A stretch of DNA of 64,000 nucleotides, taken from Myxococcales bacterium UBA1238 (GTDB lineage: Bacteria; Myxococcota_A; Bradymonadia; UBA7976; UBA1532). The notes beneath the pieces were generated by a model, which was not told the origin of the DNA, ran no database searches, and worked only from the letters and a program-made list of their open reading frames with translations. Where the stretch lies: contig DBWM01000011.1 of NCBI GenBank assembly GCA_002309015.1, forward strand, positions 16,586-80,585, read 5' to 3'. Positions 1 through 9,127 of the stretch are shown here, piece by piece. Made by a program: the position numbers and the translations under genes. Every line of letters starts with the position of its first letter. The stretch's first letter is position 1.

Positions 1-350
1 CGCAGGCGGAGTTCGAGATCCTCGGCCCAGTCGCTGCAGGAGACGCAAAAAGTCGGCGCGCGGGTCGCATCGATCGACAACAGAATTTCGCTGTCGGGTT
101 CGGGCCTGTAATGGTAGATGCGGCCTTCCTGAGTTTCTTCCATCCCCATCTGCTGCAGGGTTTTTCGCCAGTAATGCGGGCGCGCCCAGCGTTCGAGGGT
201 CGACATGCCCGTGGTCATCGCGCCGACCGCGGCCACAAAGGTGATGAGCGCGATGGGCCATGAATAGAGTCCCACAGGGAGTGCGACGGCGAGACAAATG
301 AGAAAAGCCAACCAGAGGAGCGCTACGGGCGGGCGATCTTTTGAGATCAT
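1..350 (-). CDS. Membrane protein, 3' end cut by window edge
   Basis: The minus-strand frame is open from the ATG at 350 to the window edge (116 codons visible). The N-terminus starts MISKDRPPVALLW and carries two hydrophobic stretches (about residues 9-27 and 30-48), so it is an integral inner-membrane protein with a soluble part following. The soluble part has a CxxC (FCVSCSDW), which could bind metal or form a disulfide. It is divergent from the outer-membrane protein gene starting at 461. I do not recognise the family and the C-terminus is missing. Confidence 0.6.
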   Translation of the reverse strand, partial: MISKDRPPVALLWLAFLICLAVALPVGLYSWPIALITFVAAVGAMTTGMSTLERWARPHYWRKTLQQMGMEETQEGRIYHYRPEPDSEILLSIDATRAPTFCVSCSDWAEDLELRL

Positions 351-460
351 GCGGCATGCCTTCCAAGGCCGTGAAAGTTTGTCTGATGATCTCTTGCGCC
401 CCTGTTGTCAACGATTTCAGACAGTTGAATTGTTTGCGCTTTTCACTTAATGGGCGCGTT

Positions 461-2350
461 ATGTTTTTACGAGCGCTCGTCCGGCCTCTCTGCCTTTGGG
501 CCATCTTTTTGACGCTTCTGTTTCGGCCCTCCGATCTGCGGGCCGAAGAGTTGCAGACGCCGATCCAAAGGATCGCTGCGCGGATCGCGGAGGCTGCATC
601 GCGCGTTCCGCAAGCTGATCCGGCGGATCTTTTGTTTGAGAACGCGCATTCCCGGACGCTCTTTGCGGGCACGGGCTTTCACATCGCGCGCGCGCCCGAG
701 GGACGCAGGATTGAGTTCATCCGATGCCTTTCGGCCGAGGTCTTCGTGCCCACCGAACCGCTCTACGATCTTTTGCGCCTGGCCAACTTCCTCCATGCAA
801 CCACCAGAGAGCAGGTGATCCTGCGCGAGCTCGGCCTGAAAGAGGGCGATCCCTTTTTGCGCGAGCGTCTGGAGGACGCGCTTCGGAATTTGCGGGGCTT
901 AGGCATCCTCACTGCGGCCGATGCATGGCCTGTAGAAGATGCGGACGGCCGGTTTGGTCTGCTGATCATCACGCGCGATCTCTGGAGTCTCCGCCTTGAG
1001 ACCCATTTTCAAATCACCGGACTCACGCTGGAGGAGGGTTTTCTGCAGCTTTCAGAGCGCAATCTTTTGGGGCGCGGCCTCAGCGCCTCCGTGAACACGT
1101 CGCTTCAACCCGTCACCTACGGGATCGGTGAGCGATTCTACGCGCGCAATCTTTCGGGCCTCGGGTGGTCCCTGGATCAGGCGGTCAATGCCTCGTTTGT
1201 GCGGACCGATCGATCCCTGGATCACAAGGGGCTCGATGGCTTTTCCGCCAGCCTCAACTGGGAGCGACCTTTTTATCATCTCGATCAACCCTGGGCCTTT
1301 GGGTTCCCCGTCTCGATCTCATGGGGTCACTCGCGGGCGCTGCGCGGGACCGAAGTTTTGACGTGGGATGATCCTTCGACAAAACCCGTGGAACAGTTCG
1401 AGCGCCGCTATGAATACAAGGCCGGATCCCTCGCTGCAAAAGCGATCCGGCAATGGGGCGGGGCCTACAAGCTCCGCGCATCCTTTGGTGCAAGCATGTA
1501 TCTCAGGGAGGCTTCGAGCGACCAAAATTTAGGCGAATCGGAGCGGGCCTTCATCGATGCGGTCATGTCTGAAGATCGGACGACCCTCGGGCCATTTCTG
1601 GGCGTCAGCTTTTTTAAAGCGCAATGGCACAGCTTCAGGGATCTCTCCACTTTTGGATTAAGCGAAGATCTCCGGCTGGGTCCGGGGGCAAGCTTTTCGC
1701 TCTCGCTGCCCTTCGATCTCACAGGCGCGGGCGATCACGCGGTCACCTTTGGCGCGGCCTTAAGCTACAGGGGGATCTTTTTAAACGAAGGCCTGTTCGA
1801 GCTCTCGATGGCCGCCGAAGGCCGCGCAGAATCCTGGGCCCTGGGTCAAAGCTTCGCGCGAGGCTTCGTAGAAGAAGAGTCGATGCTCCGCTTCCGCGCC
1901 GCAACCCCCAAAGTTTTTGGCATGCGCCTCGTCCTGCGCGCAGACGGCCGCTTCTTGCGCCAGAACCCCCGCCGCATGCTCACGCTCGGCGGTTCAAACG
2001 GCCTTCGCGGCTATGCGACCGACGCGCTTTACGGCTTTAATCAAAACCGCGCCCGTGGTAACCTCGAACTCAGAACCGGAGCCCTTGAGACCGCCTTCTT
2101 AAGGCTCGGTGCAGTTCTTTTCTACGATTGCGGCGGCTTTAAAGCCTACCATCACAGCGTCGGAACCGGCCTGCGCCTGCGCATCCCCCAGCTGAACCGC
2201 TCCGTATTCCGCCTGGATCTGGCCTCGCCCCTCGATGCAGCCGGCTTCACGGTCCTGTTCACCCTCGGATCCGCCCAGGCTGTCCCCGTAACCAGCCTGG
2301 AAGACGATCGCTTCGGCGCATCCGTAGGCGGCATCGCCGATCAACCCTGA
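461..2350 (+). CDS. BamA/TamA-like outer-membrane barrel protein (Omp85 type)
   Basis: 629 residues. The start at 461 is chosen because it gives a clean signal peptide (MFLRALVRPLCLWAIFLTLL, then a cleavage region around LRAEE); the frame is open further upstream but without signal-like sequence. Residues about 95-190 read as one POTRA-type module (RELGLKEGDPFLRERL, then a second strand LLIITRDLW). The rest is rich in alternating hydrophobic and aromatic strands, as in a beta-barrel. Near the C-terminus is GGSNGLRGYATDALYG, the conserved Omp85 L6-type (V/L)RGY/F motif. BamA normally has five POTRA modules, so this is a shorter Omp85-superfamily protein or patatin-like barrel relative. It probably exports or inserts a substrate at the outer membrane; the substrate is unknown. 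No clear operon partner. Confidence 0.75.
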   Translation: MFLRALVRPLCLWAIFLTLLFRPSDLRAEELQTPIQRIAARIAEAASRVPQADPADLLFENAHSRTLFAGTGFHIARAPEGRRIEFIRCLSAEVFVPTEPLYDLLRLANFLHATTREQVILRELGLKEGDPFLRERLEDALRNLRGLGILTAADAWPVEDADGRFGLLIITRDLWSLRLETHFQITGLTLEEGFLQLSERNLLGRGLSASVNTSLQPVTYGIGERFYARNLSGLGWSLDQAVNASFVRTDRSLDHKGLDGFSASLNWERPFYHLDQPWAFGFPVSISWGHSRALRGTEVLTWDDPSTKPVEQFERRYEYKAGSLAAKAIRQWGGAYKLRASFGASMYLREASSDQNLGESERAFIDAVMSEDRTTLGPFLGVSFFKAQWHSFRDLSTFGLSEDLRLGPGASFSLSLPFDLTGAGDHAVTFGAALSYRGIFLNEGLFELSMAAEGRAESWALGQSFARGFVEEESMLRFRAATPKVFGMRLVLRADGRFLRQNPRRMLTLGGSNGLRGYATDALYGFNQNRARGNLELRTGALETAFLRLGAVLFYDCGGFKAYHHSVGTGLRLRIPQLNRSVFRLDLASPLDAAGFTVLFTLGSAQAVPVTSLEDDRFGASVGGIADQP

Positions 2351-2390
2351 TCGCAAGCCCGCGCATGTGGCGTGAGAAAGCCTGCGCGCG

Positions 2391-2788
2391 GGCGTGATGC
2401 GCGGATCACGGAAGTGGAGTGACGCGATCCGAGGACGCGATGCGCGGTGCGCGGAGGTGAAGTGACGTTGCGCGCAGGTTCGATGCGCGGATCACGGAAG
2501 TAAAGTGACGCGATCCGAGGACGCGATGCGTGGATCGCGGAGGTGAAGTGACGCGCAGCGCGGGTTTCATGCGTGGATCGCGGAGGTGAGGTGACGTGCA
2601 GCGCGGAGCGAATGCGGGGGGCATGGAGGTGAAGTGACGCGCAGCGCGGAGTGAATGCGTGGATCGCGGAGGTGAGGTGACGTGCAGCGCGGAGTGAATG
2701 CGGGGTGCATGGAGGTGAAGTGACGCGCAACGCGGGTTCGATGTGTGGATCGCGGAGGTGAGGTGACGTGCAGCGCGGAGTGAATGCG
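2391..2788. repeat. Tandem array A of a 43-bp repeat (about 9 copies)
   Basis: About nine contiguous units of roughly 43 bp follow the barrel gene. The shared core is close to GGATCGCGGAGGTGAAGTGA and is preceded by GAATGCG or CGATGCG. Alternate units tend to resemble each other (a ...GCATGGAGG type and a ...TCGCGGAGG type), which suggests duplication of two-unit blocks. The period is not a multiple of three, so the long open frames across it are artefacts. There are no unique spacers, so it is not a CRISPR array. A second array of the same family lies at about 9128-9535. Confidence 0.85.
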
Positions 2789-2804
2789 GGGGCGCGCTTT
2801 GTTC

Positions 2805-2918
2805 ATGGACGCGCGCGCAGGTTGCATCCGGGGATCAATCTTTTACGGCGTCAGGTTCGCAGGCGGGATCGGCGCGCAGGATCTCTTCGTCGGCTGGCGC
2901 GCGGGTGAGAGGGGGGGA
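2805..2918 (-). other. Duplicated 3' flank of lipoprotein gene
   Basis: This stretch just after the stop of the lipoprotein gene closely matches the stretch after its paralogue (about 4210-4312). Both share GCAGGTTGCATCCGGGGA, then CGCAGGCGGGATC, GCGCGCAGGATC and a TTCGTCGGC block in the same order. The gene duplication therefore included downstream sequence, which may hold the transcript end; I cannot point to a clean terminator hairpin with a T-run. Confidence 0.55.
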
Positions 2919-3905
2919 TCACCGGACGCGGGTCATCTGGATCCAGGGGTTGCCGTTGCAGCCCTTTTCCAGATCGTTTTGATCCGGAGCTGGAGTCTGC
3001 TCTGCAATTTCCTTGGACTCTGCGTCCTTGCGGGTTGGGCAGTAGTACCAATGCCCATCCTGTTCGGGGATCCAGTCGAATCGGCTGTATGTGACAGTAT
3101 GGTTGGGAAGAATGGGGATCGGGCTGAGGATCGCGTAGTCTTCGCCATATTTGATGATGTTGTAGCCTTCGCTGGCCGTTTCGTTGGAACCTGCTCTGAT
3201 GATCCAGCCCGCGCGCTCAATGAAATGCTGATTGGACGCATCGTCTGTATGCTCGCCCATAAGTTCAAAATAGCATTGGCCTTTGGGCTGATCCCTGCAT
3301 ACAGGGATGGGCGTGAGCTGGATCCAGGCTTCTTCCCCGCAGCCACCTTGTGCAGGTGCGCTGCGATCGGCACCGGTGGCCTGCTCCGCTTCTGTCAAAG
3401 AGTTTGCGCTCTCCGTGATGGCGCAGATCCAAATCTCTTCACCTTGTGTGATCCAGTCGATGCGGCTGTACAGGCCGTTCAACTCTTCGCTCTCAAAGAT
3501 GTTCTTTGCGAGCACGTAGTCTTCGCCGATCTTTTCGAACCGGTAGCGCTTGGTTTCGCTAAAGATGGCCATGCCTTGCCGGACGGTCCAGTCCTCGTTC
3601 GTGATCACATGTGTTGCGCTGTCGCTTGCATAGTAGCCCTTCAGTGCAAAATCATCCTGCCCGCCGGCATCGTCGGTGCTGCTGTCGGCTTCAGCATCCT
3701 GCCCGCCGGCATCACCGGTGCTGCTGTCGGCTTCAGCATCCTGCCCGCCGGCGTCACCCGTGCTGCTGTCGGCTTCAGCATCCTGCCCGCCGGCGTCACC
3801 CGTGCTGCTGTCGGCAAAATCCTGCGGTTCGCGGTCGTCGTCGTCGTCGCAAGCCTGTAAACCGGCCATCCCGAGGATGAGCCCCATCATGCAAAACATT
3901 CTCAT
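2919..3905 (-). CDS. Lipoprotein with Asp/Ser/Thr stalk and two copies of a Trp-rich domain
   Basis: 328 residues. The signal peptide ends in a lipobox LQAC with Cys19, followed by five Asp, so the protein is a lipid-anchored surface or periplasmic protein. Residues about 33-88 are four near-perfect 14-residue repeats (DSSTGDAGGQDAEA type). The rest holds two copies of a domain of about 105 residues with the pattern G-x-Y/H-T-D...HxI...W...YxIxK/YGxxYxI...FSRIDW...C...GGC/GCxxxPWIQLTP. The same two-domain layout occurs in the next gene upstream (4313-5422). A GAGGG ribosome-binding site precedes the ATG. The function is unknown; the stalk probably projects the domains from the membrane. Confidence 0.8.
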   Translation of the reverse strand: MRMFCMMGLILGMAGLQACDDDDDREPQDFADSSTGDAGGQDAEADSSTGDAGGQDAEADSSTGDAGGQDAEADSSTDDAGGQDDFALKGYYASDSATHVITNEDWTVRQGMAIFSETKRYRFEKIGEDYVLAKNIFESEELNGLYSRIDWITQGEEIWICAITESANSLTEAEQATGADRSAPAQGGCGEEAWIQLTPIPVCRDQPKGQCYFELMGEHTDDASNQHFIERAGWIIRAGSNETASEGYNIIKYGEDYAILSPIPILPNHTVTYSRFDWIPEQDGHWYYCPTRKDAESKEIAEQTPAPDQNDLEKGCNGNPWIQMTRVR

Positions 3906-4312
3906 TGCGTTTCCCTCGCTTCCTTTCTGCGATGCCGTTCCCTGCGCCCTCTCGCGCGCGCATCATGCCTGAAAGAACGGCCTCTTGCATCATTTTGCCC
4001 TTCAGTCAAAGCCGCGCCCAGACGCCATCCGCAACTTTCTATTCAAAAGCGATCCGCGTTTCCTGGGATCGCGCAGGCGGGATCCGCACCCCAAACCCGC
4101 GCCGCATCGCTTTCACTCGACGCGCGCGCAGGCCATACCCGCGCAGCATCGCTTTCACGCCACGCGGGCGCAGGCTACATTCGCGCAGCATCGCTTTAAA
4201 CGCGCGGGGGCGCAGGTTGCATCCGGGGAGCAAACTTTTGCGGCGTTCGTATCGCAGGCGGGATCTGCGCGCAGGATCTTTTCGTCGGCCTGCGCGCAGG
4301 TGAGGTGGGGGA
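3906..4312. other. 407-bp intergenic region with a 42-bp triplet repeat
   Basis: This lies upstream of the shorter lipoprotein gene and downstream of the longer one. From 4098 to 4223 there are three direct repeats with an exact 42-bp period, each of the form CGCGCAGCATCGCTTTCAC followed by CACGCGGGCGCAGG-like sequence. The remainder of the 3' part (about 4210-4312) is the duplicated flank also found at 2805-2918. I see no open frame with coding character. Confidence 0.65.
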
Positions 4313-5422
4313 TCAATCCTGGGGAATCAGTCTGCTCCAGGGGGCGCCGTTGCAGCCGTTGGTTTCGAGCGCGGTGGGATCGGCCGTGGTGACCGCTTCA
4401 GCTTCTTCCAAAGTTGCGGCGCTGTAGGCGATCTGGCAGAACCAGATGTCACCGTTCGAGATCACCCAGTCGAAGCGGCTGAACTGATCCTGATTCCATG
4501 AATGCACGGTGTTCCTGGCGATCACATAGTTTGTAGCATATTTCTTGAAGGTGAAGAGCGAGGCGTCGGATTCGTAACCCAGGAAGCTCATGGTCCAGCT
4601 GTCGTTTTCAATGATGTGAGAGCTGCAGTAGTCGTCCGTGTAGGTCCCTGCAAGGGCAAACGCGCAGTCGTTCCCGCCATCATCCTGGCATGCAGCTTTG
4701 GGCGTAAGTTTGCTCCAGGGGTTCTCGAAGCATCCACCGCTTGCAGGATCGGTGCGATCGGCCTCGGTGACCGCTTCCGCTTCTTTTGCGCTCTCTGCAT
4801 CGTAGGCGATGCGGCAGAACCAGTAGTCGTCGCCGACTTTCTCCCAGTCGATGCGGCTGAACTTGCCGTAATGATCGCGCGTTGCGGCGTCGTTCTGGGC
4901 GATCACGTAGTTTGTGCCGACTTTCACGAACCTGAAGACCTCGGGATCATTTTGTTCATTGTCGTCTTTGACGGTCCAGGAGCTGTTCATAATGACGTGC
5001 TCCTCGTTCGCGTCTGTGGTGTACTGGCCGCGCAGTTCAAAATGGGGCGTCGCGACGATCGCTTCGGGGGTGCAGCTGGGTGGTTCGCTTGCATCGCCGG
5101 CGTCGTCCGTGCTGCCGTCGGTGTCGGTGGATGCATCGCCGGCGTCGTCCGTGCTGCCGTCGGTGTCGGCGTCCAGTTCGCCGGCGTCATCCGTGCTGCC
5201 GTCGGTGTCGGTGGATGCATCGCCGGCGTCGTCCGTGCTGCTGTCGGCTGTGGCGTCTGCATTGCCCGCATCGCCCGTGCCCGCGTCGGCGTTTGCGTCG
5301 GTCTCGACCGCTGCGTCGCCGTCACCGCCGTCTACATCGACGAGATCATCGTCGTCGATGTCGTCGCAGGCCCATAAACAAGCCACCCCAAGGATGGCAC
5401 TCAGGATGTAAAGTGATCGCAT
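4313..5422 (-). CDS. Lipoprotein with Asp-rich stalk repeats and two Trp-rich domains (paralogue)
   Basis: 369 residues from the ATG at 5422, chosen because it gives a clean lipoprotein signal (MRSLYILSAILGVACLWAC, lipobox LWAC, Cys19) with AAAGGG just upstream; the frame is open further upstream but without signal character. Residues about 20-115 are Asp/Ala/Thr/Ser-rich with repeats of the DTDGSTDDAGDAS type. Two domain copies follow (about 130-240 and 250-369), each with YTTD/YTDD, HVIMN/HIIEN, W, NYVIA, FSRIDW/FSRFDW, WFCxIAY, EAEAVT and a GC/GGC...PWS(K/R)L ending. Head-to-tail paralogue of 2919-3905; the duplication extends into the 3' flank. Function not recognised. Confidence 0.8.
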   Translation of the reverse strand: MRSLYILSAILGVACLWACDDIDDDDLVDVDGGDGDAAVETDANADAGTGDAGNADATADSSTDDAGDASTDTDGSTDDAGELDADTDGSTDDAGDASTDTDGSTDDAGDASEPPSCTPEAIVATPHFELRGQYTTDANEEHVIMNSSWTVKDDNEQNDPEVFRFVKVGTNYVIAQNDAATRDHYGKFSRIDWEKVGDDYWFCRIAYDAESAKEAEAVTEADRTDPASGGCFENPWSKLTPKAACQDDGGNDCAFALAGTYTDDYCSSHIIENDSWTMSFLGYESDASLFTFKKYATNYVIARNTVHSWNQDQFSRFDWVISNGDIWFCQIAYSAATLEEAEAVTTADPTALETNGCNGAPWSRLIPQD

Positions 5423-5846
5423 TGCGATGCCCTTTCTGCCCATCTGCAAATCGGTTCGCTCTGCGACGCTGCGCGAGCGTAACCTCTTCCGCGAAAGGCT
5501 GCTCATGATTTTGCTCCTGCATGGAAGCGGCGCGCGGGGATTTGTATCTGGCTTGCACCCCCAGGTGCTCACAGTAGCGGGACTGCGCCGGACTTGATCC
5601 GCAGATCGCACCGGACTTCCAAACGCCTGCGCGCTCGCGCTCCGCCCCCCATTGGGCGATGCGCGCGGCGCAAAAAACATGTTCGCGGGTGCAATGTCAA
5701 CTGCAGCGTTGTTTGAAAACTGCGGCGCAGGTTTTGTGGGCGGATCAAAAGAAGAAGAAAACTGCGGCGGGGGTTTGGCGGGCGCGCGTGCTTTGTTCAA
5801 AAAACGGCGCGCAGGTTGGGCGGGCGAGCAGAAGTTTTAAAAACGC
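5423..5846. other. 424-bp intergenic region with 42-bp periodic repeat
   Basis: Between the longer lipoprotein gene and the transporter gene. From about 5700 to 5830 a unit with the core GAAAACTGCGGCGCAGG recurs: it starts at 5715, again at 5757 (42 bp later), and a degenerate copy falls 84 bp after the first. The core resembles the 9.6-10 kb repeats and parts of the other arrays. The part next to 5422 must hold the lipoprotein promoter, but I cannot place it with confidence. Confidence 0.55.
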
Positions 5847-7403
5847 TCACTCTTCTTCGGCGTGCTTGGCCTTGTCGAAGTTGGCGCCCTTGGTGAACCA
5901 GCCCTTGAAGACCAAAGCCAAAATGGTGCCCGCCATCGCCACGCAACCGAGGATCAGGAACATCATGTAAGGTGAATCGACGTAGTCGACCTTGAACGCG
6001 GCGAGCTGCTGCTGCAGGAACAAGGGGTTCTCCTTCGGGGGCTCGGCGCACCAGCGCGCGAGCATGAGTCCGGAGCAGGCGGAAATTCCCATCTTGGCGA
6101 GGAAGTAGGGGAGGATCGACATCCCAAGATATGTACCTTCCTGTCCCTCGGGTGCGATGGCCGCCGTATATTCCTGCAGTCGCGGCGACCAGATGAGTTC
6201 TCCGATCGTCAGAATAAACAGGAAAATGAACGCCATGAGATAGGTGTAGTACACGAGCGTGTTGCCCTCTGTGAGCGGGGCTCCGACGAAGGACGTGACA
6301 AATTCGCGGAGGAACCCGGGCAGCGCACCGTAGAGCGAATGAATGAAGCTGTCTGTTCCGGGCGTGTTGGGGATGGCGCAGACAAACATGGAAAGCGAAC
6401 TGATGAACGCGCCCCCCACCAACATTTTGTAAACGTTGAAGCGCTCGAGGATGGGGATGAGCACGATCAATCCGATGATGACGAGGATCGGGTTGAAGGC
6501 CTGGAGCGCGCCAATCTTAGCGTCGGGTCCGATGACGCGGAGCCAGAACTTGGGATGTAAAAGAGAGATGTAAAGGAACACGGCCCGCACGCCGAGGAGT
6601 AAGGTGATGAGCGTCACGAAGCGCCAGAAGACGCCGTCCGAGAAAACCTGCCGCGCGATCTCGATCATGCTGCGCTTCGGCTTGTCCTCTTTCTTTTCTT
6701 CCACCTCGGGCTCTTCGCCGGGGCTGTATAACTGATCGGTGTTGCGGATCGTGAGCAGGGTGATCACGATCGTGAGCACTGCGGTGAAGGCGCCGAGGGT
6801 CATGATGTGATATCGGGGCAGCCCGAGGTCGAGATAGAAGATGTCGACGATGAATCCGCCGCCCATCGCGCCCACGTTCATGAAGAGATACCAGAGGTTA
6901 AAGCCTGCAGAGCGGGATCGCTTGGTGGTGAAGCGCTTGTTGGCCGCCTGAAACACGGTCTGAAGCATCGCCATGAACGGCGCCATCAGCGCGAGCGCCC
7001 CCACGACCACCACGTCGCGCAATACAGAGTTCGGCATCGCCATGCCGGCCACCGCGAGCGTTCCGCGCGTAATCCCGAGCCCGGCCAGCGCCACGTAGAG
7101 CGACTTCTTAATGCCCAGCCAGTCGGAGATCATGCCCGAGATCAACAGGAAAATCGATGTGAGCGAGGAGAAGACCGTGAATGCCCAGCCTGCGGTTTTG
7201 TCGGAGAACCCGTAGTTCTCGGTCAGCATGACGACCACAATGTTGAACATGGCAAAGTAAGCGACGCAGTCGAGTGCGTTGATCGCCTGCAGGCCCCAGA
7301 ACTCCTTGCGCGTCTCTTTTAAGACGGCAAAATCCTTGAAGTACTGGACGATGAAGTTGGCTTTCTTTTTGGGGGATCCGGTTTGGGGTTCGGTTTCGGT
7401 CAT
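5847..7403 (-). CDS. MFS transporter, POT-like
   Basis: 518 residues. The start at 7403 (MTETEPQTGS) is chosen over one nine codons earlier because AAAGGAAATGCG supplies a ribosome-binding site at the right distance. It has roughly 12-14 hydrophobic helices. The loop GMISDWLGIKKS (about residues 90-101) is the MFS motif A between helices 2 and 3, and the layout resembles proton-dependent oligopeptide (POT/PTR) carriers. The POT ExxER proton motif in helix 1 is not evident, so peptide transport is uncertain. A cytoplasmic Glu/Lys-rich loop (EEPEVEEKKEDKPKRS) lies mid-protein. It sits alone on the minus strand, divergent from the SDR gene. Confidence 0.8.
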   Translation of the reverse strand: MTETEPQTGSPKKKANFIVQYFKDFAVLKETRKEFWGLQAINALDCVAYFAMFNIVVVMLTENYGFSDKTAGWAFTVFSSLTSIFLLISGMISDWLGIKKSLYVALAGLGITRGTLAVAGMAMPNSVLRDVVVVGALALMAPFMAMLQTVFQAANKRFTTKRSRSAGFNLWYLFMNVGAMGGGFIVDIFYLDLGLPRYHIMTLGAFTAVLTIVITLLTIRNTDQLYSPGEEPEVEEKKEDKPKRSMIEIARQVFSDGVFWRFVTLITLLLGVRAVFLYISLLHPKFWLRVIGPDAKIGALQAFNPILVIIGLIVLIPILERFNVYKMLVGGAFISSLSMFVCAIPNTPGTDSFIHSLYGALPGFLREFVTSFVGAPLTEGNTLVYYTYLMAFIFLFILTIGELIWSPRLQEYTAAIAPEGQEGTYLGMSILPYFLAKMGISACSGLMLARWCAEPPKENPLFLQQQLAAFKVDYVDSPYMMFLILGCVAMAGTILALVFKGWFTKGANFDKAKHAEEE

Positions 7404-7555
7404 CGCATTTCCTTTGCGCGCGGCCCGCATGGGCGGGGCAGATTTTTAAAACCCGGGCAGATCGCAAAACATGCGGGATTTGTCAAGGTTACAAACTTTG
7501 CACCGCACCCTGAGTCCCTACTTTTGCGCCCGAAGTTGTGATATTCACGCGCGCC

Positions 7556-9103
7556 ATGAGCGAACCAGAAAACTTTAAAGAAAAAATCCTGCAGGCCTGC
7601 CTGCTGCTCGAAGCCGTAGACGCCGATCGCGGCCTTTTGATCCAGGTGGATCCCGAACTCAGAAAGCGGTTTCTCACAGCTGCAGGTCTCGTCTCGCGTC
7701 CCGACAGAGATGCGCGCCGAAAGCTTGTGCGGGCCGGACGCAAACAAAACCGTGCAGATCGCAAGGCCTCCGACGCCGAACTGATCGAACAGACCGGCAT
7801 CAGGGAGCTCAGGGCCGCGCCCGTGTTTCAAACACCCGCGTTCCTCCCACCACCTCCGGTGAACGCGCAATGCGAAGAGTTTGAATCGACCCCTGAACCC
7901 GCGAAACAACTTTCTGAAGAGCGCAGCTGCTACATCTGCAAGCGGCGTTACAACACTCTGCACCCGTTTTACGACCAGCTCTGCCCCGAGTGCGGCGACT
8001 TCAACTACAAGAAGCGCTTTCAGACGGCCGATCTCACCGGCAGAACCGCGCTGGTCACGGGCGGCAGGGTCAAGATCGGTTATCAGGCCGCCGTGATGCT
8101 GCTCCGCGCCGGCGCGAAAGTGATCGTTTGCACAAGGTTCCCCAGGGATGCTGCGGCGCGCTTTGCCCGCGAAAAAGAGTTTCCCGAATGGCAGGGCCGG
8201 ATCGAAGTTCACGGACTCGATTTGCGCCACACCCCAAGCGTGGAAGCGTTCTGTCAGCATCTTTGCGACACGGAGCCGAGGCTCGATTTCATCATCAACA
8301 ATGCCTGTCAGACCGTGCGCCGCCCTTCGGGCTTTTATCGTCACTTGATGGATGCGGAGTCTGAACCCTGGTCGCAGTTGCCCAAACAAGCGCGCGCCCT
8401 GCTCGAGTCCTACGAAACCATGCGTCACGCAAAGGGGCTCCTCGTAGAAGGTCCGATCGCATTGCCCAAGCAATGGTCGCCCGCGCAGGCGCCGGGTCTG
8501 ACGCACGCCGCTGAGATGAGTCAGCTCGCGGTGCTGGCCGAGGATCTCAACTTTTCAAAAGAGTTGTTCCCCGAAGGGCTCCTCGATGCAGATTTGCAAC
8601 AGGTGGATCTCCGCACCATGAACTCGTGGCGCATGGAACTTGCAGATGTGCAGAGCGGGGAGCTGCTCGAGGTGCAACTCGTCAACGCCGTTGCACCCTT
8701 CGTGCTGGACTCGAAACTGAAGCCTTTGATGTTGAAAACCCCGGAGCGCGACAAGCACATCGTCAACGTCTCTGCCATGGAAGGCCAGTTCTACCGGCGG
8801 TACAAAACTGCAAGGCATCCGCACACCAACATGGCGAAGGCGGCCCTCAACATGCTGACGCGCACCTCGGCCGCCGACTACGTGCGCGATGGCATCCACA
8901 TGAACAGCGTCGACACCGGATGGGTCACCGACGAAGATCCCGCACTTCTGGCCGCAAGGAAGGTGGAGGAACACGGCTTTTCACCGCCGTTGGACATCGT
9001 TGACGGGGCCGCGCGCATCGTCGATCCGATCTTCAGCGGCTTCAACACCGGCATCCACGTCTGGGGACAATTCCTAAAGGACTACAAGCCCGTCGCGTGG
9101 TGA
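7556..9103 (+). CDS. Atypical SDR-family oxidoreductase with zinc ribbon
   Basis: 515 residues from the ATG at 7556; an in-frame GTG at 7538 is possible and neither start has a strong ribosome-binding site. Domains: an N-terminal helical region (1-110), a four-Cys ribbon (C125, C128, C143, C146), then a Rossmann SDR core with TGGRVKIG (168-175) and NNA (248-250). A large insert (about 255-375) lies between the core strands. In the catalytic region, Ser406 and Lys428 are present, but the position four residues before the Lys, normally Tyr in YxxxK, is Thr424 (HPHTNMAKAAL). This suggests an altered reaction or no classical dehydrogenase chemistry, although the family may use other residues. Stand-alone gene. 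Confidence 0.8.
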   Translation: MSEPENFKEKILQACLLLEAVDADRGLLIQVDPELRKRFLTAAGLVSRPDRDARRKLVRAGRKQNRADRKASDAELIEQTGIRELRAAPVFQTPAFLPPPPVNAQCEEFESTPEPAKQLSEERSCYICKRRYNTLHPFYDQLCPECGDFNYKKRFQTADLTGRTALVTGGRVKIGYQAAVMLLRAGAKVIVCTRFPRDAAARFAREKEFPEWQGRIEVHGLDLRHTPSVEAFCQHLCDTEPRLDFIINNACQTVRRPSGFYRHLMDAESEPWSQLPKQARALLESYETMRHAKGLLVEGPIALPKQWSPAQAPGLTHAAEMSQLAVLAEDLNFSKELFPEGLLDADLQQVDLRTMNSWRMELADVQSGELLEVQLVNAVAPFVLDSKLKPLMLKTPERDKHIVNVSAMEGQFYRRYKTARHPHTNMAKAALNMLTRTSAADYVRDGIHMNSVDTGWVTDEDPALLAARKVEEHGFSPPLDIVDGAARIVDPIFSGFNTGIHVWGQFLKDYKPVAW

Positions 9104-9127
9104 AACTGCAACGATCCCGCGCGCGGG

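Noticed and set aside
2391..2788. CRISPR array interpretation of the 43-bp repeats
   Set aside because: Units are contiguous with no variable spacers, and no cas genes are present.
2341..2827. Open frames across the first repeat array
   Set aside because: They come from a stop-free 43-bp unit read in all three frames; peptides cycle every 43 residues and no start or ribosome-binding site is convincing.
2784..3860. 358-codon open frame on the plus strand opposite the first lipoprotein gene
   Set aside because: It mirrors the Asp/Ser repeat gene; its repeats (GITGAAVGFSI type) are the antisense of the stalk. The minus frame has a lipobox, ribosome-binding site and a paralogue.
4502..5377. 291-codon open frame on the plus strand opposite the second lipoprotein gene
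   Set aside because: Antisense of the Asp-rich stalk; no ribosome-binding site or paralogue on that strand.
7400..8506. 368-codon minus-strand frame opposite the SDR gene
   Set aside because: The plus frame carries SDR and Cys-ribbon motifs; the minus frame has none.
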